Below, piece after piece: positions 11,600-23,573 of a stretch of 64,000 nucleotides of DNA. A program made the translations under genes and the position numbers. This DNA is from Clarkia xantiana subsp. parviflora (lineage: Eukaryota > Streptophyta > Magnoliopsida > Myrtales > Onagraceae). The DNA is taken from the NCBI GenBank assembly GCA_036873135.1, contig JAPTYO010000011.1:6246298-6310297 (forward strand). The letters are read 5' to 3'. The notes under the pieces are model-generated. The model saw nothing but the letters and a program-made list of their open reading frames with translations. It ran no database searches and had not been told where the DNA came from. The first letter of the stretch is position 1. Each line of letters opens with the position of its first letter.

Positions 11600-12345
11600 G
11601 TGCAAACTAAGGTTGTCAAGATCTCGATCCAGATCTTAGAATCTCACGATTTTACGATCCTGGTAAAGTAAAACGATCATAATCCTTTATAGGATCTTAA
11701 TCTTGTAGGATCTAAGAGGATCATGATTCTACGGCCCTAGTTAAGTGAAACGATCATACGATTCATGTTAACATAAAATTATACATCGTAAGGATGAAGA
11801 CGATAATCAATTTCGGATTAAACAAATTAATGTCTTTATTATATATATATCTAAAGAATTTAGGTGACAAAATTGTATCTATTATAATTTTAAGTCTAGT
11901 TTAAAAAAAAATAGGGTCAAGTTGTCATCATATATTATAATTAATCATAATCATTTGTTAAGTGAAGTATTACATGATTTAACGATATGATATAAGCTGT
12001 TGAGCTCTACTAAGTTAGGTTGGATACCATAACTTTATATTCAATCTTTGCAATATCCATTTCTGAATTGTTAATATTATTCCTCTAAAGATCTTGTTAT
12101 CATAGAGAAAATTCCAACTTGGTCACCCATGTATTATTTCAACACAAGCATAATTTGAGTGAATTGAACAATGTAAGAACCTCATGTTTTCAATCTCATC
12201 ACACCCTATACACCTCTTTACTTTCCTCTCCTATACACAAATGAATCACAAGCAATACATACACATCATATCATATCATATACAATAAAAAAAACAAACA
12301 AAAGCAGCACAAAACTGGAGTTGTTGTATACACATAATGTACCTT
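11600..12345. other. GATC-rich repeat remnant and 3' flank of the second quinone reductase
   Basis: From 11,602 the sequence 'CTAAGGTTGTCAAGATCTCG' and repeated ACGATCATAATC motifs resemble both sides of the interrupted element at 47.3-48.9 kb, so this is probably another copy of that family. The last about 250 bp are probably 3' UTR and downstream sequence of the gene ending at 12,360. Confidence 0.45.
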
Positions 12346-12359
12346 ACTATATAAATGAG

Positions 12360-14041
12360 CTAACAAGGCGACGACAACCTGGTGACAATGGTGGCCATGT
12401 ATTTGCCATGATGATCTGCAAGAGCAAGTTCTGTGTCATGAGGCTCTCTGGTCCCGTCACCTGAGAAAACTCCGGCACCATACGGCGAGCCTCCTCTGAG
12501 GGTGTCCAATTGGAACATTCCGGCACCAAAGGTGTATCCTATTGGAACGTATATCATTCCGTGGTGCGTTAATTGTGTGATTGCTGTCCACCTGCAAATT
12601 GCGAATTCAAAGTTCAGTTACCAATTTGCACAAAGAACAACCATACAACAAATTTAAGCTCAACAAGACACAAATCTCTGTTTGACAACAAAGTGGCCAG
12701 AGTTATTGTGTGTTAGAGTATACCACGCCGGTTATACAATATAGTTTGCTGCCATATGACTTGAACGAAACTCACCTTTCAAGTTAGCTTTTAGGGTAAG
12801 TTAGGTTCAAGTCTATATATGCAAAGTTTATATTTCTCAAATGGTATCAGAGTGCAGTTAATTTAGGGACGGGAAAAAATAAATTGAGGCATCGACACGT
12901 GACTTGGTTCATGAGTCTAAACCCAAACAAAAAGGAAGAGGTTTGAGTACTCGGTTAAACCGAACATAAACTTGGATAAGTCGGAGAAACGTTAGAGTCT
13001 ACACAGTTATACAACATAGTTTGGTGTAATATATAATGGTTTTGACAACAGTTGGCTTTCATGGTGAGTTAGGTCTAAGTACATCATAGGCCTAAGTCTA
13101 TAGTTCTTGCGATTAACACTTTGTATAAGTTCAGCCAGCAATTTCTTTGAAATAAAGTTCAACCAGCAAGTAACTAATTACCAAAAAACAAACATGAAAG
13201 GATATGTCTCTAGGTCTTGTTGTTTGATTGCTACACAGAAACCAATGGTTAAGACTAATGTAGCTAATGTAATGCCCTCCTTAATGTTATGTAGTTTATT
13301 TCTGCAACAAACCCAATAATAAGAACACTTTCTTCAGCATACTGCAATTCCCCATTAATTTAAACATAAAAGGGCAAAATTTGTAGCTCTAGGCTCTAGC
13401 TGAAATGCTGAATCAATTTGTTTAAGGAAGACAAATAATTCTCTATATACTTACGCAGTAGTCTCCTGGCCGCCGCCCTGAGTCCCGGTGCTGACGAAGA
13501 ATCCGGCCGGTTTTCCGGCCAGCCGCTGCTCCGACCACAGCGTGCCCGTGCTGTCAAAGAAGGCCTTCATCTGCGACGCCATGGACCCGAACCTCGTCGG
13601 AAACCCAAACAAGAACCCGTCCGCCTCCGCTAATTCCTCCAAAGACACCACCGGAACATCGTCGCCGTCTTTATTAGGTGCTCTCATCTGCTCCAGCATC
13701 TTCGGCGACAGAGTCTCCGGAACCCTGTACAGAACCCCTTCGACGCCGTCGATGGAATCGACGCCCTTCTTCACCCTCCTCGCCATGATCTCCACGTGGC
13801 CGTACATCGAGTAGAAGACTATGAAGATCCTCAGCTTCTTGGCGATTGGTGCGACGACGGCGGTAGTTGTGGTGGGCGGAGGAACGCTGATTGCGGCGTC
13901 GGATGACGGAGTGCCATTCTGGGGAGGGATAGGGGTATAATCCTTATCTGGGTATGGTGGTGGATCTTTATCGGCGACGGATTCTGCTGATTGGAGCGAT
14001 TTTCTTCGCTTGGTTCTGAAAGTGGAACACGACGAACCCAT
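12360..14041 (-). CDS. NAD(P)H:quinone oxidoreductase, WrbA/FQR1-like, copy 2 (272 aa, 2 exons)
   Basis: Tandem paralogue of the gene at 7.7-9.2 kb. Exon 1 is 13455-14041 and exon 2 is 12360-12591. The 863-bp intron lies at exactly the same codon (Ala split 2/1, donor GTAAGT). Flavodoxin motifs are intact: FYSMYGH near residues 77-82, GFPTRFG and [10 protein letters not shown]. The variable N terminus is nine residues longer, Pro/Thr-rich, and begins MGSSCST. Gly2 is kept for possible myristoylation, but the cysteine is at position 5, not 3. The start is the first in-frame ATG. Substitutions between copies are spread through the protein, with an intact reading frame in both, suggesting both are functional. 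The long intron contains no recognisable element. Confidence 0.93.
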
Positions 14042-14219
14042 AACAATTGGAAATGACACGCTTCGCAGCAAATTTCTCTGTATGACCTATTACGGCAACG
14101 AGAAGAAGAGGAAGCTGTGTTGACTTCCCCGCCACGATGACTACGTGCAAGGTAATGACTAATGGCTTATTACTGTCGCACAATTCTTCTGTAGAGAGAT
14201 ACAGGGGGTTTGTTTGCAG

Positions 14220-15011
14220 CAGTGTTATCAGAACCGGACCGGACATCGAACCGGTAAGGGGTCCGGTTCCCGGTTTGACCGGTCCAACCCGGTTCGAACC
14301 CGGTTCGATTGCTATAGTTATTATTTTAACTTTTTCTAAACCCTACCTCCCCACCTCTCATCTCTCTCAGCCGTCCCTCTATCCCCCAATCCCCTCTCTC
14401 TCCTCAACACCTCTCTCCCTCATCTCTCAGCCGTCCCTCTCTCTATCCCCCAACCCCCTCTCTCTCCTCAACACCTCTCTCCCTCACAACTCCACCCCAG
14501 GTCTACTTTCCTCCACCCCTCACCTTCTCTCTCTTTCTCTCTCCCCCATTTTCCATTCACTCTCATCCGAAACTTCACCACCTACTCGCCGCTTCTTCTT
14601 TCCCTCACCATGCCTAGAACGGAGGTAAGGAGCCGATTGGCCTGTTTCTCATCTGAAGCTCCTCTGTTTGCCCCATTCACTCTCATATGAAGCTCCTCTG
14701 TTTCTCAAGCTGAGCTCTCCTTGCAGCCGACGCGCTCCTCTGCTGAACAAGCCCCACCCACCTACTGAGCTCTCCTTGCAGACAATGTTTCCTTCTTGTT
14801 GATTCTAATTTTTTTTTCCTTGTACTGGGCATCGAACCGGCGGACCGGAGAACCGCCCGGTCTGCTCAAAACCGGCCGGTTCTCTAAAAAACCGGTTATC
14901 AAACCGGGTTCGCTTACATCCTCCGGATTTGCTTGAACCGGACCGTTGGAGGCACCGGTTTCGGTTCGAACCCGGTCGAACCGCCGGTCCGGTCCGATTC
15001 TGATAACACTG
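14220..15011. mobile_element. hAT-type element, 792 bp, family A copy 1
   Basis: Ends are CAGTGTTATCAGAACCGG at the left and its near-perfect inverse at the right (GATTCTGATAACACTG). It is flanked by 8-bp duplications GTTTGCAG (14,212-14,219) and GTTTGCAT (15,012-15,019), which differ at one base. The subterminal arms are dense in CCGGTTCGAACCGG-like palindromes. The centre is a CT-rich low-complexity tract (14,340-14,570). A second copy is at 62.7 kb. The plus-strand open frame of 163 codons is low-complexity and not a gene. Confidence 0.85.
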
Positions 15012-15714
15012 GTTTGCATGCATCTTATTTTGGTAGGGTTTTAACCAAATTGGTACCTTGAGTTATAATAGCTCAAAACAAATTGGTTTTTACTAAATTT
15101 TGTAACTAATTGGTATCGAGTTAACTTGGGTATTGCACCGTTAGAAATGCTGGTTAAAATTGACAGAATTTGCTGCACGTGATTTTTTTTTTTTTTTGCT
15201 AAATTCAAATTAGCCGGACAGAGGAAATGACAAAATTACCCTCGGTTGATTTAACAATGAACAAGAACCGTTTTCACTTCCCTTCATCAGTCACTTATCT
15301 TCGTCACCTTATTCTTCCCCAACACAAACCCTTATTCTTCCCCAACCCAGACAGAGCTCTCTCATTCCCTTTCCGGCGCCGGCGATCGTTAGGGTTTGGT
15401 CTAGTTCCTGGTTTTCCGGCGATTTCGTGTTTCTTCTGATCGGAATCGTCTCTCAAGTCGGTGGAAGTATAACGTTGTACTATTCAACTAATTTCGCAAA
15501 AATTTGTGAAATTTTTACTTCACAATGAGTCAGAGCATGTTGGTATTTCGTTTTCTTGCGTATCTCTGTCAATGTTGGTGAATCGATGGTTGAATTAAGT
15601 CAAATTGTTTGATATTTGGGTGGGTGTGTTATGTGTTTGTCCGATCAAGATGTTTTGTTGTTAAAAATTGCATTTTTATGGTGTATTTGACTGCATGAAT
15701 GGTTATGAACTGCG

Positions 15715-16080
15715 TGAGTGGGTACGAGCCTGCAGCACAAGCAGAGCCTGCAACACCAGAACAGGCAGAGCCAGCATCACCAGCACAGCCTGAGTCTGCA
15801 TAGACTGAAGCTCCTACACATACTCCTGCACAGACTGAAGCTCCTGCACAGACTGGGTGTACACAGATTGAACCATCACAATCCTCACAGGTTGAATCTT
15901 CACCATCTGCAAGACTGCAACTCCAAGGAAGATGAAGTTCAAACGAAAAGCTAACATGAAAGGGGTATCACCAGGAGGACAATACCTGAGAATGGCACCA
16001 AACACCACCACCAGTTCAAGTGACGCTGCCAGGAAGATACTATGAGAGTGGTAGGCTAGTCAGTAGGTTTTTGGTAAGGC
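15715..16080 (+). pseudogene. Decayed coding remnant inside the MULE (C-terminal tail type)
   Basis: A repeated Glu-Pro-Ala-Gln-type low-complexity stretch is followed by a basic segment, then a Gly- and Pro-rich tail. The frame is broken by stops near 15,800 and 15,935. Similar Pro/Gln-rich tails close the transposase-like proteins of plant MULEs; that assignment is inference. Confidence 0.35.
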
Positions 16081-16372
16081 ACAGTTACTTTACGGTTAAA
16101 TGTTGACAGTTGGAACCCTTTTTTTGTTATGCGGTCATGGGTATGTCTTACATGTGAAAGCAAACTGTTGAATAGTTATGTAAGGTTTGATTATGATATG
16201 TCATGGAACTGTTTTCGGTGTAATGTGTGAGTTTGGTTTACCAGTTTACAACAGTTTTACATTTAACTCAGGTACCAATTTGCAACACTTAGAACAACCA
16301 ATATACTTATTTCGAACATTTATATTAAAGTAGGTACCAAATTGAAACACATAGGACAACCCATATATTTAA

Positions 16373-18009
16373 GGGTTAAATGTACTTTTGGCGCCACATG
16401 TTTGACCAGTATAGGCTTTTGGTGTCATATGTTTAATTTTGTAGGCTTTTGGGGCACGTTTGATTGCCGGTATTGCGATATCCTAATACCGGTATTAGCT
16501 AATACCGTGTTTGTGTCAACTTGGTATTGGTATTAGCTAATACTTGGTATTAGCTAAAACTCAATTATAGAAGGAATTTGGTATTAATTAATATCATCTA
16601 AAAGTGAAGCATTAGCTAATACCAATCTCCTAATTACCAATTTACCCTTGTAATATATGGCAAACTCTCACTGTTTACATCGTAGCTTCGGGCCGGACCC
16701 TGTTTACATCGAAACTTCGGACACGGGTCGGGTCGAGTCATGTTCGGGCCGGGCTGGGCGGTTCGGGTCGGGCTGGGCAATTCGGGCTGATCGGGTCGGG
16801 CTGGGCGGTTCGGGCCGAGTTGGGTGGTTCGGGTTGGGCTGGTCAGTTCGGGTCGGGCTGGGCTGGTCAGTTTGGGCCGGGCTGGGTGATTCGGGCTGGG
16901 CTGGTCAATTCGGGCTGGACTGGGTGGTTCGGGCCAGGCAGGTCACTTCGGGTCGAGCTTTGCGATTCGGGCCGGGCTGAGCAATTCAGGCTGTTCGGGT
17001 CGGGTTGCTTTATGTTGCTTTGGTTAGTTCGGGCTAGTCCCGGCTAGAACGGGCCTGGTCGGGCTAATCACTTTTTTCAATTGTTTTGTACTATTTTCTT
17101 TATATATATACATATTTATGCATTAACAAAAATAGTTTTTACTATTTATACATATTTTGATTTTTTTTTTTTATGAAAAATATTATTTTAAATAATTGAA
17201 GTTACTTTTTTTTGTTAAATTTATCTTTGTTAAATTAATCATATGTAAAATATATCTTCATTGAAAATGCAAGTAAGGGTATTTAGGTCTTTTAGTCATT
17301 GTATTAGGATTTAGGATATCCTAATACATGGCTCAATCAAACATTGTATTAGCTAAGCATGTATTAGCTAATACCGGTATTAGGATATCTCAATACCGGC
17401 AATCAAACGTGCCCTTGGTGTCATATGTTTGAGAGGTTGTATGTTTTTTTTTTTTTTTGCTTCCGCTAGTCAACAGTTAGTTTGACCGTTAAATACTTTT
17501 ATTTTGTTCAATTTAGTCCTCAAATTGTCACTATTGTTTGCTCAAGTCACTGCCATAGGACGTCGGCCACCACCCACCACCTCCAAAGCCACCGACCAAC
17601 ACGAAAAGGGCCGGCCACCACCACTTGGGGCCGGAAACCACCCCAATTTGTGGTGGCCGACCCCAATTGGTGGTGGCCACCTCAATCGGGGTCGGCCACC
17701 ACCAATTGGGGTGGTTTCCGGCCCCAAGTGGTGATGACCGGCGGCTTGGAGGTGGTGATGGTGGCCTTGGGCGGTGACTTGAGCAAACAATAGTAATTAA
17801 ATTGTAAATATAAAATTTTAGAAATATAAATTGGAGGACTAAATTGAATAAAATAAAAGTATTTAACGGTCAAACTAACTGTTGACTAACGGAAGCACAA
17901 AAAACTTACAATCTCTCAAACATATGGCACCAAAAACCTACAAAATTAAACATATGACACCAAAAGCCTACACTGGTCAAACATATGGCACCAAAAGTAC
18001 CTTTAACCC
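16373..18009. mobile_element. Foldback element with GC-rich core, split by a nested insertion
   Basis: The left arm GGGTTAAATGTACTTTTGG plus 'CCACATGTTTGACCAGTATA' is mirrored at 17,925-18,009 (ending TTTAACCC). The core at 17,540-17,790 is a large palindrome of CCACCACC / GGTGGTGG-type units around CAATTGG repeats. The element is interrupted between 16,452 and 17,414. No target duplication was seen. Open frames in the core are symmetrical by-products of the palindrome. Confidence 0.65.
16452..17414. mobile_element. PIF/Harbinger-like non-autonomous element, 963 bp, nested
   Basis: Perfect inverted ends GGGCACGTTTGATTGCCGG are flanked by a 3-bp duplication TTG. The GGG-N-N-N-GTTTG start and 3-bp duplication fit the PIF/Harbinger (Tourist) group, although TTG is not the usual TWA. 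Subterminal arms are rich in AATACCGGTATTAGC palindromes. The interior at 16,690-17,060 is a GC-rich irregular repeat of GGTTCGGGCTGGGC-like units. No transposase is present. It sits inside the foldback at 16,373, itself inside the MULE at 15,036. Confidence 0.75.
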
Positions 18010-18479
18010 ATCTGAGTTTTTTCATATACCAAAATGAAACTATTACAACAACTACAACAAAAGACAAAATCTTATTCAAACATACCTAGAAATCATATAC
18101 AAAAATAAAAACAACTGAACTAGTATGACAACGACAAATTTATAACTCTTCAGTTTATCTTCATACATCTGCAACTTGTGCTTATAAACAATCTATTTTT
18201 CATGAAAAAGTTTCACCATTTCATGTTGAATCTTCTCATTTTCTTGAAGAAAAAAAACTTCTCATTTTGTTGATACTTCTCAGGTTTTTCATCTACAACA
18301 GCCATCAACTTCCTTACCTTGACAGAAACTCTCTTAGCATGATGACACACATTGACATCGTACTATTCGAAATACGGACAACCTGTTTCTTTTGTAATCA
18401 GCTAACTGAAACACAAAATCAGCAATAGGGGGTAAAAACAACAACAAATTGTCTACAATTGAACGAAAAAACACTTACA

Positions 18480-18660
18480 TTCCATATAGGGCAAGTGTAG
18501 AACCTCCTTGCGAAATTATCCCTCCGTGCCGGACGTTTTTATCACGGCGATCAGTCCACACTGACATTTTTTTGAGTGGGTGTGGCCATTGAAGAACTAG
18601 AAGCCATGGAAGACATTAGTTTGAGCTGGAGTCTTCAATTTCGCAACAATCCCTTCAATT
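18480..18660 (-). pseudogene. Fragment resembling the start of a plant GRF-type zinc-finger protein
   Basis: On the minus strand a frame reads a Ser-rich start, then Ala-Thr-Pro-Thr-Gln and residues of a Trp/Asp/Arg-Arg segment, as in plant GRF zinc-finger proteins. It is short and interrupted, with no complete zinc finger. It lies just inside the right arm of the MULE and is probably that element's accessory gene. Confidence 0.35.
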
Positions 18661-18959
18661 TCGGAGCAATCCCTAACTCCAAGCCCTAATTGTAATGAAG
18701 GAGAAGAGGGTTGCTTGTATTAGTATTTGCAATAAGGGCATTTTAGTCTTTTCATGTCCTTTTTTTTCTATATTTGGCGCCAACAGTGGTCACGTGCTCC
18801 GCACGTGACCGATTATGTCAATTTTAACCAGCATTTCTAACGGTGCAACACCCAGGTTAACTCGGGTACTAATTTGTCACAAAATTTAGTGGATGTACCA
18901 ATTCGTTTTGAGCAGTTAACTCAGGTACCAATTTGGTTAAAATTCCTATTTGGTATGTA

Positions 18960-20571
18960 ACCTCATTGATTCCACAATACATCCATATTGATATTATTTC
19001 GTTCGACAATCATTGTAACTTGAAATCCGTTATAAAGTGAGATTACTTATAAACTTCTTTCAATATAATGTGAGATTAAATCGAAAAACAGATATAATGT
19101 GAGATTGTATCTAAGATTACAGAGTGTTTATTATTTTATTAAATAGATAAAACATTTTCTATGATCTTTATAGTTTATTTTAGTATTAATTTTATATATT
19201 TATCTACTTCATGACCTGTTAATATTATAATAAAGAATAAAAAAAAATTGTGGCATTTTATATGAAAAAATATCTTATAAAACATACAAAATCTTTCAAT
19301 TAACACAATTTTAATAGTTATTCGAATTTATTTTTAATATTTTAATATTTGATTTTTATAGTTCGTGAATAGAATGTGTATAAAATCCAAAGTATATTAA
19401 GAAGTAAGTTAGTTGTTTTCAAAATAAATGTTCGTTTAAGTATTATCATATGAATATATATTATATTCTCATATATATATATTAATATAATAATAAAATC
19501 ACATTATAAAGCATACTAAACACCGTAAAATAATATTACACTCCATGTCACAATACAGACAAACATTACAATCGAACATTGCATGAATTAACTACATTAC
19601 TTGTAATCTCATTACGTCTATCAAACGCCCTTGTAAATTTGTAATGTATGATTTTTGTAATCTAGGAGTAAATAGGTTTGGGTACATTTTGTAACAAAAT
19701 TTTACATAATTATTCTCAAAAGATACAAATCAAATATATTAAATAGAAAATTGCTAAATGAACTTATACTTAATGTGCAAATTGTTAGCTAAAGTTTTCT
19801 TTGTAGTAACTTTTAAGTTTGAACAATTTTCTAACTACTTTCACTTATTCCATTGACTTTAACGACACAACTTCAAAAAATATCATAATTTTTTTTTATA
19901 AAATAGTTAAATAACCTCAAATTTAATGTTTAATTTCATTAAAACTATAATAGTCACAAATCGAATATAAAATAATGTATAAAAAATATCAATATAAATT
20001 AACTATGAGTCACAAATATAAAAGTAAAATTTCAAAAAAAACCTTTGTTTAATTAAAAAGTTATAAAAAAAAAACTTAAGTTAAAAGTAAATAAATTATA
20101 TATTTTTTTCTTTTGAAATCTTAAAATACAACAAATGGAAAGAAATTATAGTGTTTCTAATAATGACCGATGGGATACATCTAGATTTTATTCACACTTT
20201 ATTTTTATTTTTAAATTTTTCAAACAATATGTTTGTGTTTTGAAATTTCGTTTTAAATTAAGCTTTTATTTAATTTTTATAGTATGTGTTGTATTGAAAT
20301 CTAATCTTTATATTAAACAAATTTTATCTATTTCATACAAAATTTGAAACCATTATATCATCAAAGACAAATTTTAGGATGCTTTTGCAATTATTTTTAC
20401 AATATTCTATTTATATTAACGGAAAAAATTAACAGAAATAGAAAATTATTCAAATATAGAAGTTCAGCTAAAATTTATTTTAAAAAAATTATCTAGGAAT
20501 TAAGTACAAGTTCAAGTAGCAAATTGCTACTTCACAATAATATCAAAACATAAGAATCATTCATTATCATT
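18960..20571. other. Very AT-rich intergenic DNA with a weak long inverted repeat
   Basis: No gene is seen. Sequence near 19,750 (TTGCTAAATGAACTTATACT) is weakly mirrored near 20,490-20,525 (AAGTACAAGTTCAAGTAGCA), suggesting an old foldback of about 780 bp related to the one at 49.3 kb. The 70-codon open frame at 20,135 is AT-rich chance sequence. Confidence 0.45.
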
Positions 20572-20576
20572 ATATA

Positions 20577-21171
20577 TGATGCGGGCGTAATTGACTAATT
20601 ATGCGATTTCCGGCCCCGAATATTAAAGTGTCAGATTTTGGTGCGCAAATAGATTTTTTCATGCGGAAATGACGGGCTAAGGCCATAGCTTTACCATGCC
20701 ATACGTCGTTTTTCGGCCAAATTCCTTCGTTTAGAGGGTTAAAATTGCAATTTTGTGATTTTTGGGTCATTTGGTGATTTTCGGTTTTGTTTGGGACATT
20801 GTTATTAATTTCGGATTTTTTCCTAGGGTTAGAGTTTTTCTTTACATTATTTAAACTCTGTTAGCAGTCATTTACATTCAGTTTGTTGATTATTAATGAA
20901 AAAAATCGAGATTTTTCCTTAACCCCGCGTCAGATTCTCAGCATTTTTCAATCAACGAGGTTTTGTGCATATTATCTCCATCTTTCCCATCACGTTGCAT
21001 CAGTTTTTATTTACAACATTTAAACTTTGTTAGCCATTATTTACATTAAGTTGAATTATTAATGAAAAAAATCAAAGTTTTCCTCAAACTTGAGTCAAAC
21101 TTTTGTGTCAAACTAGCGATATTCTTTGAATCAACGAATTTTTGCGTTTCTTATCCCATCACGTTGCATCA
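20577..21171 (+). mobile_element. Solo LTR, family B, with an internal duplication
   Basis: Starts TGATGCGGGCG and ends ACGTTGCATCA, so the termini are the inverted hexamer TGATGC/GCATCA. It is flanked by the 5-bp duplication ATATA (20,572-20,576 and 21,172-21,176), the size made by LTR integrases. The distal about 170 bp is present twice (ending GCATCA at 21,002 and again at 21,171). Copies of the same family lie at 51.9 kb and around the Tat element. No interior region is present, so this is a recombination-derived solo LTR. Confidence 0.75.
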
Positions 21172-21176
21172 ATATA

Positions 21177-22754
21177 TATAAAGATTTTTTTTTTCAAGGT
21201 GTATCAACATGGTGTTGTTTTTATTTCTCGCATACATAAATGATTCTTAAATGCACCGCATGTCACCAATTTTTCCGTTAAAAGATCATATGCAAGACTT
21301 GTTTTTGTAAACTTGTTTTCTTAATTACTGAAATTTATTATTTTAAATTACCAAACTGCAATTAATCTTCACACTCATCATCCGCAACCTCATCAACTTT
21401 GAAATCCATGTTGGAACAATAAGTTTCTGGTTTAGATCAAAGTTAGAATTTCAACTCCTAAGTTCAAATCTAACCCACAACTGCTGAATAAAATTGGAGT
21501 CAATTTCAAAGTTCCTCATCACATTTGTCTTTGTGGCATCTTCGTGTTTCAATTTCAAGACGGGATCGTTAATGTTAAACTTCTCCCCAAATAACCACTC
21601 ATTTCAACCATAAACCGATGTTGGATCGCCTTTGGCCAAATTAAAATCAGAGTAGTTCCCCCATTGTGAGTTGTTATGGTTCAAAACTTAAAATAGAAAA
21701 AGTAGTCACCTTTACTCAACTTAGCATAGCTGTAATGTGCATTATATTATAAGCAGAATAGAAAGCTGTGTGATCTTGAAGTTGGGTGTTAATTAATGTC
21801 CAGAATCAATTAGACCTAATAGCTACTCAATTACAACAGCTGTTTCTTGGTCACCATAACATAAGCCAGCTTGTCCTACGTTGTCCCCAACACATTACAC
21901 AACTCCCATGTGTTTCTTCAATTACTAATTACTATCAAACTGCACCACTCACTCTATTTGCAAATAAATTTATTTACCAAACAACCAAACCGGATTTGAA
22001 TGCTTTTTCTAAAAAGATAAGCTGAACTTTGTTTTCTTGAAAAAAGAAAACTAAATTTGTTAAACACATAATAAAGTACAATATGTAACATCACAAAATG
22101 TATTTTTAACTGAAACTGTTTTAATTTGCACCGTGTTACACGTTAAGTGAAAGTGCATTATATGATTGTTACATGTGCGATTTTTGTCACATTTTAAATT
22201 CCAACAAAGTTTGCTTTTTTTTTTTTTTGCCGTTGAAAGTTTAGCTTCTTTTTTATTAAAAAAATGGGTATGTTTTCTTCTACCATTTGCTCAAAGATTT
22301 TTTTTTTTTGCATCGATTATTCTGATTTTCTGTTTTGTTTTTTATTGCAATTTATGCTTGTTGATGCTACTACATCATCAACTTGGTTTTTACTATTTTT
22401 TCTCAATATTAAGAACTGTCTTTCCAAAAGTGCTTTCCAAAAGTGCCGTTAAAAACTTTTCAAATTTGAAAACTTTAAAAATCAATACTTTTTCAAATGT
22501 TCGCAACTAAGACCCCAAAACTTTTACAACCTTTACAAATTAGTCCCGACTCGATCAGGACCCAACTAGGGGTCTCTAGTCTCCAGACCAGTTCGACCAT
22601 GAGTTGAGACATATGATGACTAACAATTTAACTTTGAGGAGTTGAGTTGCTTCCCAAATACTTTCATACAATGACACAAACTTCTCTAAACCTTCTACCA
22701 TCTCAACATACAAACACAGTTGCAGCAGATACACATTATCCAGATTCCAGAACC
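21177..22754. other. Intergenic DNA with an unassigned decayed coding-like stretch
   Basis: On the minus strand between about 21,710 and 21,400 one frame stays mostly open (two stops), with Asn/Asp-rich residues that I do not recognise; it may be a decayed transposon or gene fragment. The rest is AT-rich, with T-runs near 22,215 and 22,300. The last 200 bp before 22,755 are probably 3' UTR of the PPPDE gene. Confidence 0.4.
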
Positions 22755-23573
22755 TCACGACAAAGCGAGACTGTGATCCCGATTCTTCGATCTGTTCATC
22801 GTCCATGGAGGAATGCAGCCTTTGCAGATAGAGTGCATAAATAAGGAAGACAATGGAACTTCCTTTGAATGGAAAGGAGGGAATGAGGAGGACCATCCAC
22901 TAAATGCATTCCTCAGTGTCTTCTTCTCACTTTCACTTTCTTGTTCATCACTCACAGCACACACCTTCATCGACTCCGGCAGAATACAGTTGCACCGTGA
23001 ACCTGCAATCCAAAAAGATCAAATTTTGATCAACCCCACAACAAAAAAATCTCATTTTGCATATTCTTTTCGGTTTTTACCTATTCTTGCAAGGCGATTG
23101 ACCCATCTCGGGATTTTACGGCCGGTGAGCTTGAAACAAGCATCTTCACAGAAATGGTTACAGTTCTTAACAATCAAGTGGTAGGAATCGCCACTGTAAC
23201 TTACTGCTAACCGATCTATGAACTCTCTGATCTGGATCGGGTCTAAAGTTGTAGTCCCAACACGGATAGACTTCCTGTACTTGAATCCAGGACACTGCCT
23301 TGGATCGACCTCAAAGACCCCGGTTGTTGGGTAGTCGTGGGCCCCGAAGGCGTATTCTACTCCGTAGACTTCCAAACCCGAGTGGAAGATCCCGAGGCCT
23401 GCCCAGTAGAAGTAGTCATTGGCTGGAGTTAAGTCGTATATGTTCAAGAACACGGGTGTCTTGTCTGCAGATTTCTTCACTTTCTGGAAAAAGTGCAAGT
23501 AATTGGTGGATTTGTGTGTTGGACGGCGGGAAATGAGGGATTTCCAGTTGTTCTTCGTGTTTCCTGCTTTCAT
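22755..23573 (-). CDS. PPPDE/DeSI-type deubiquitinase or deSUMOylase-like protein (246 aa)
   Basis: Papain-like thiol peptidase of the PPPDE family, whose animal members (DeSI) remove SUMO or ubiquitin. Exon 1 is 23081-23573 (start MKAGNTKNNW). A 78-bp intron follows (GTAAAA ... TTGCAG), and exon 2 is 22755-23002. The frame is restored as I-G-S-R-C-N-C. The domain covers residues about 38-165: LNIYDLTP, catalytic His64 in FHSGLEVYG, YAFGAHDYPTTG, and catalytic Cys138 in KNCNHFCEDAC. The tail after residue 165 (CNCILPES, GCIPPW, NRSKN) matches the plant subgroup of At1g47740, as does the N-terminal KNNWKSL. The catalytic pair is intact. Substrate is unknown. An upstream exon may add an N-terminal extension. 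Confidence 0.92.

Larger units (their letters stand above)
15036..18946. mobile_element. Degraded Mutator-like element, 3.9 kb, hosting nested insertions
   Basis: About 150-bp inverted ends (GGGTTTTAACCAAATTGGTA at the left; its inverse near 18,925-18,946) are flanked by 9-bp sequences ATTTTGGTA and TATTTGGTA, which match at 7 of 9 bases. Two decayed coding remnants point toward each other. Plus strand, about 15,715-16,080: Pro/Gln/Ala-rich then basic, with in-frame stops. Minus strand, about 18,640-18,480: the start of a GRF-zinc-finger-like protein. GRF and MURA-like genes are seen in some plant MULEs. The interior was later hit by the elements at 16,373 and 16,452. Confidence 0.6.

Noticed and set aside
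13488..13814. Plus-strand 108-codon frame opposite copy 2
   Set aside because: Same frame appears opposite copy 1; both are antisense shadows of the conserved flavodoxin exon.
16657..17047. Gly/Trp/Val-rich frames on the plus strand
   Set aside because: They translate a GGTTCGGGCTGGGC-like repeat in a PIF-like element; the repeat stays open in several frames.
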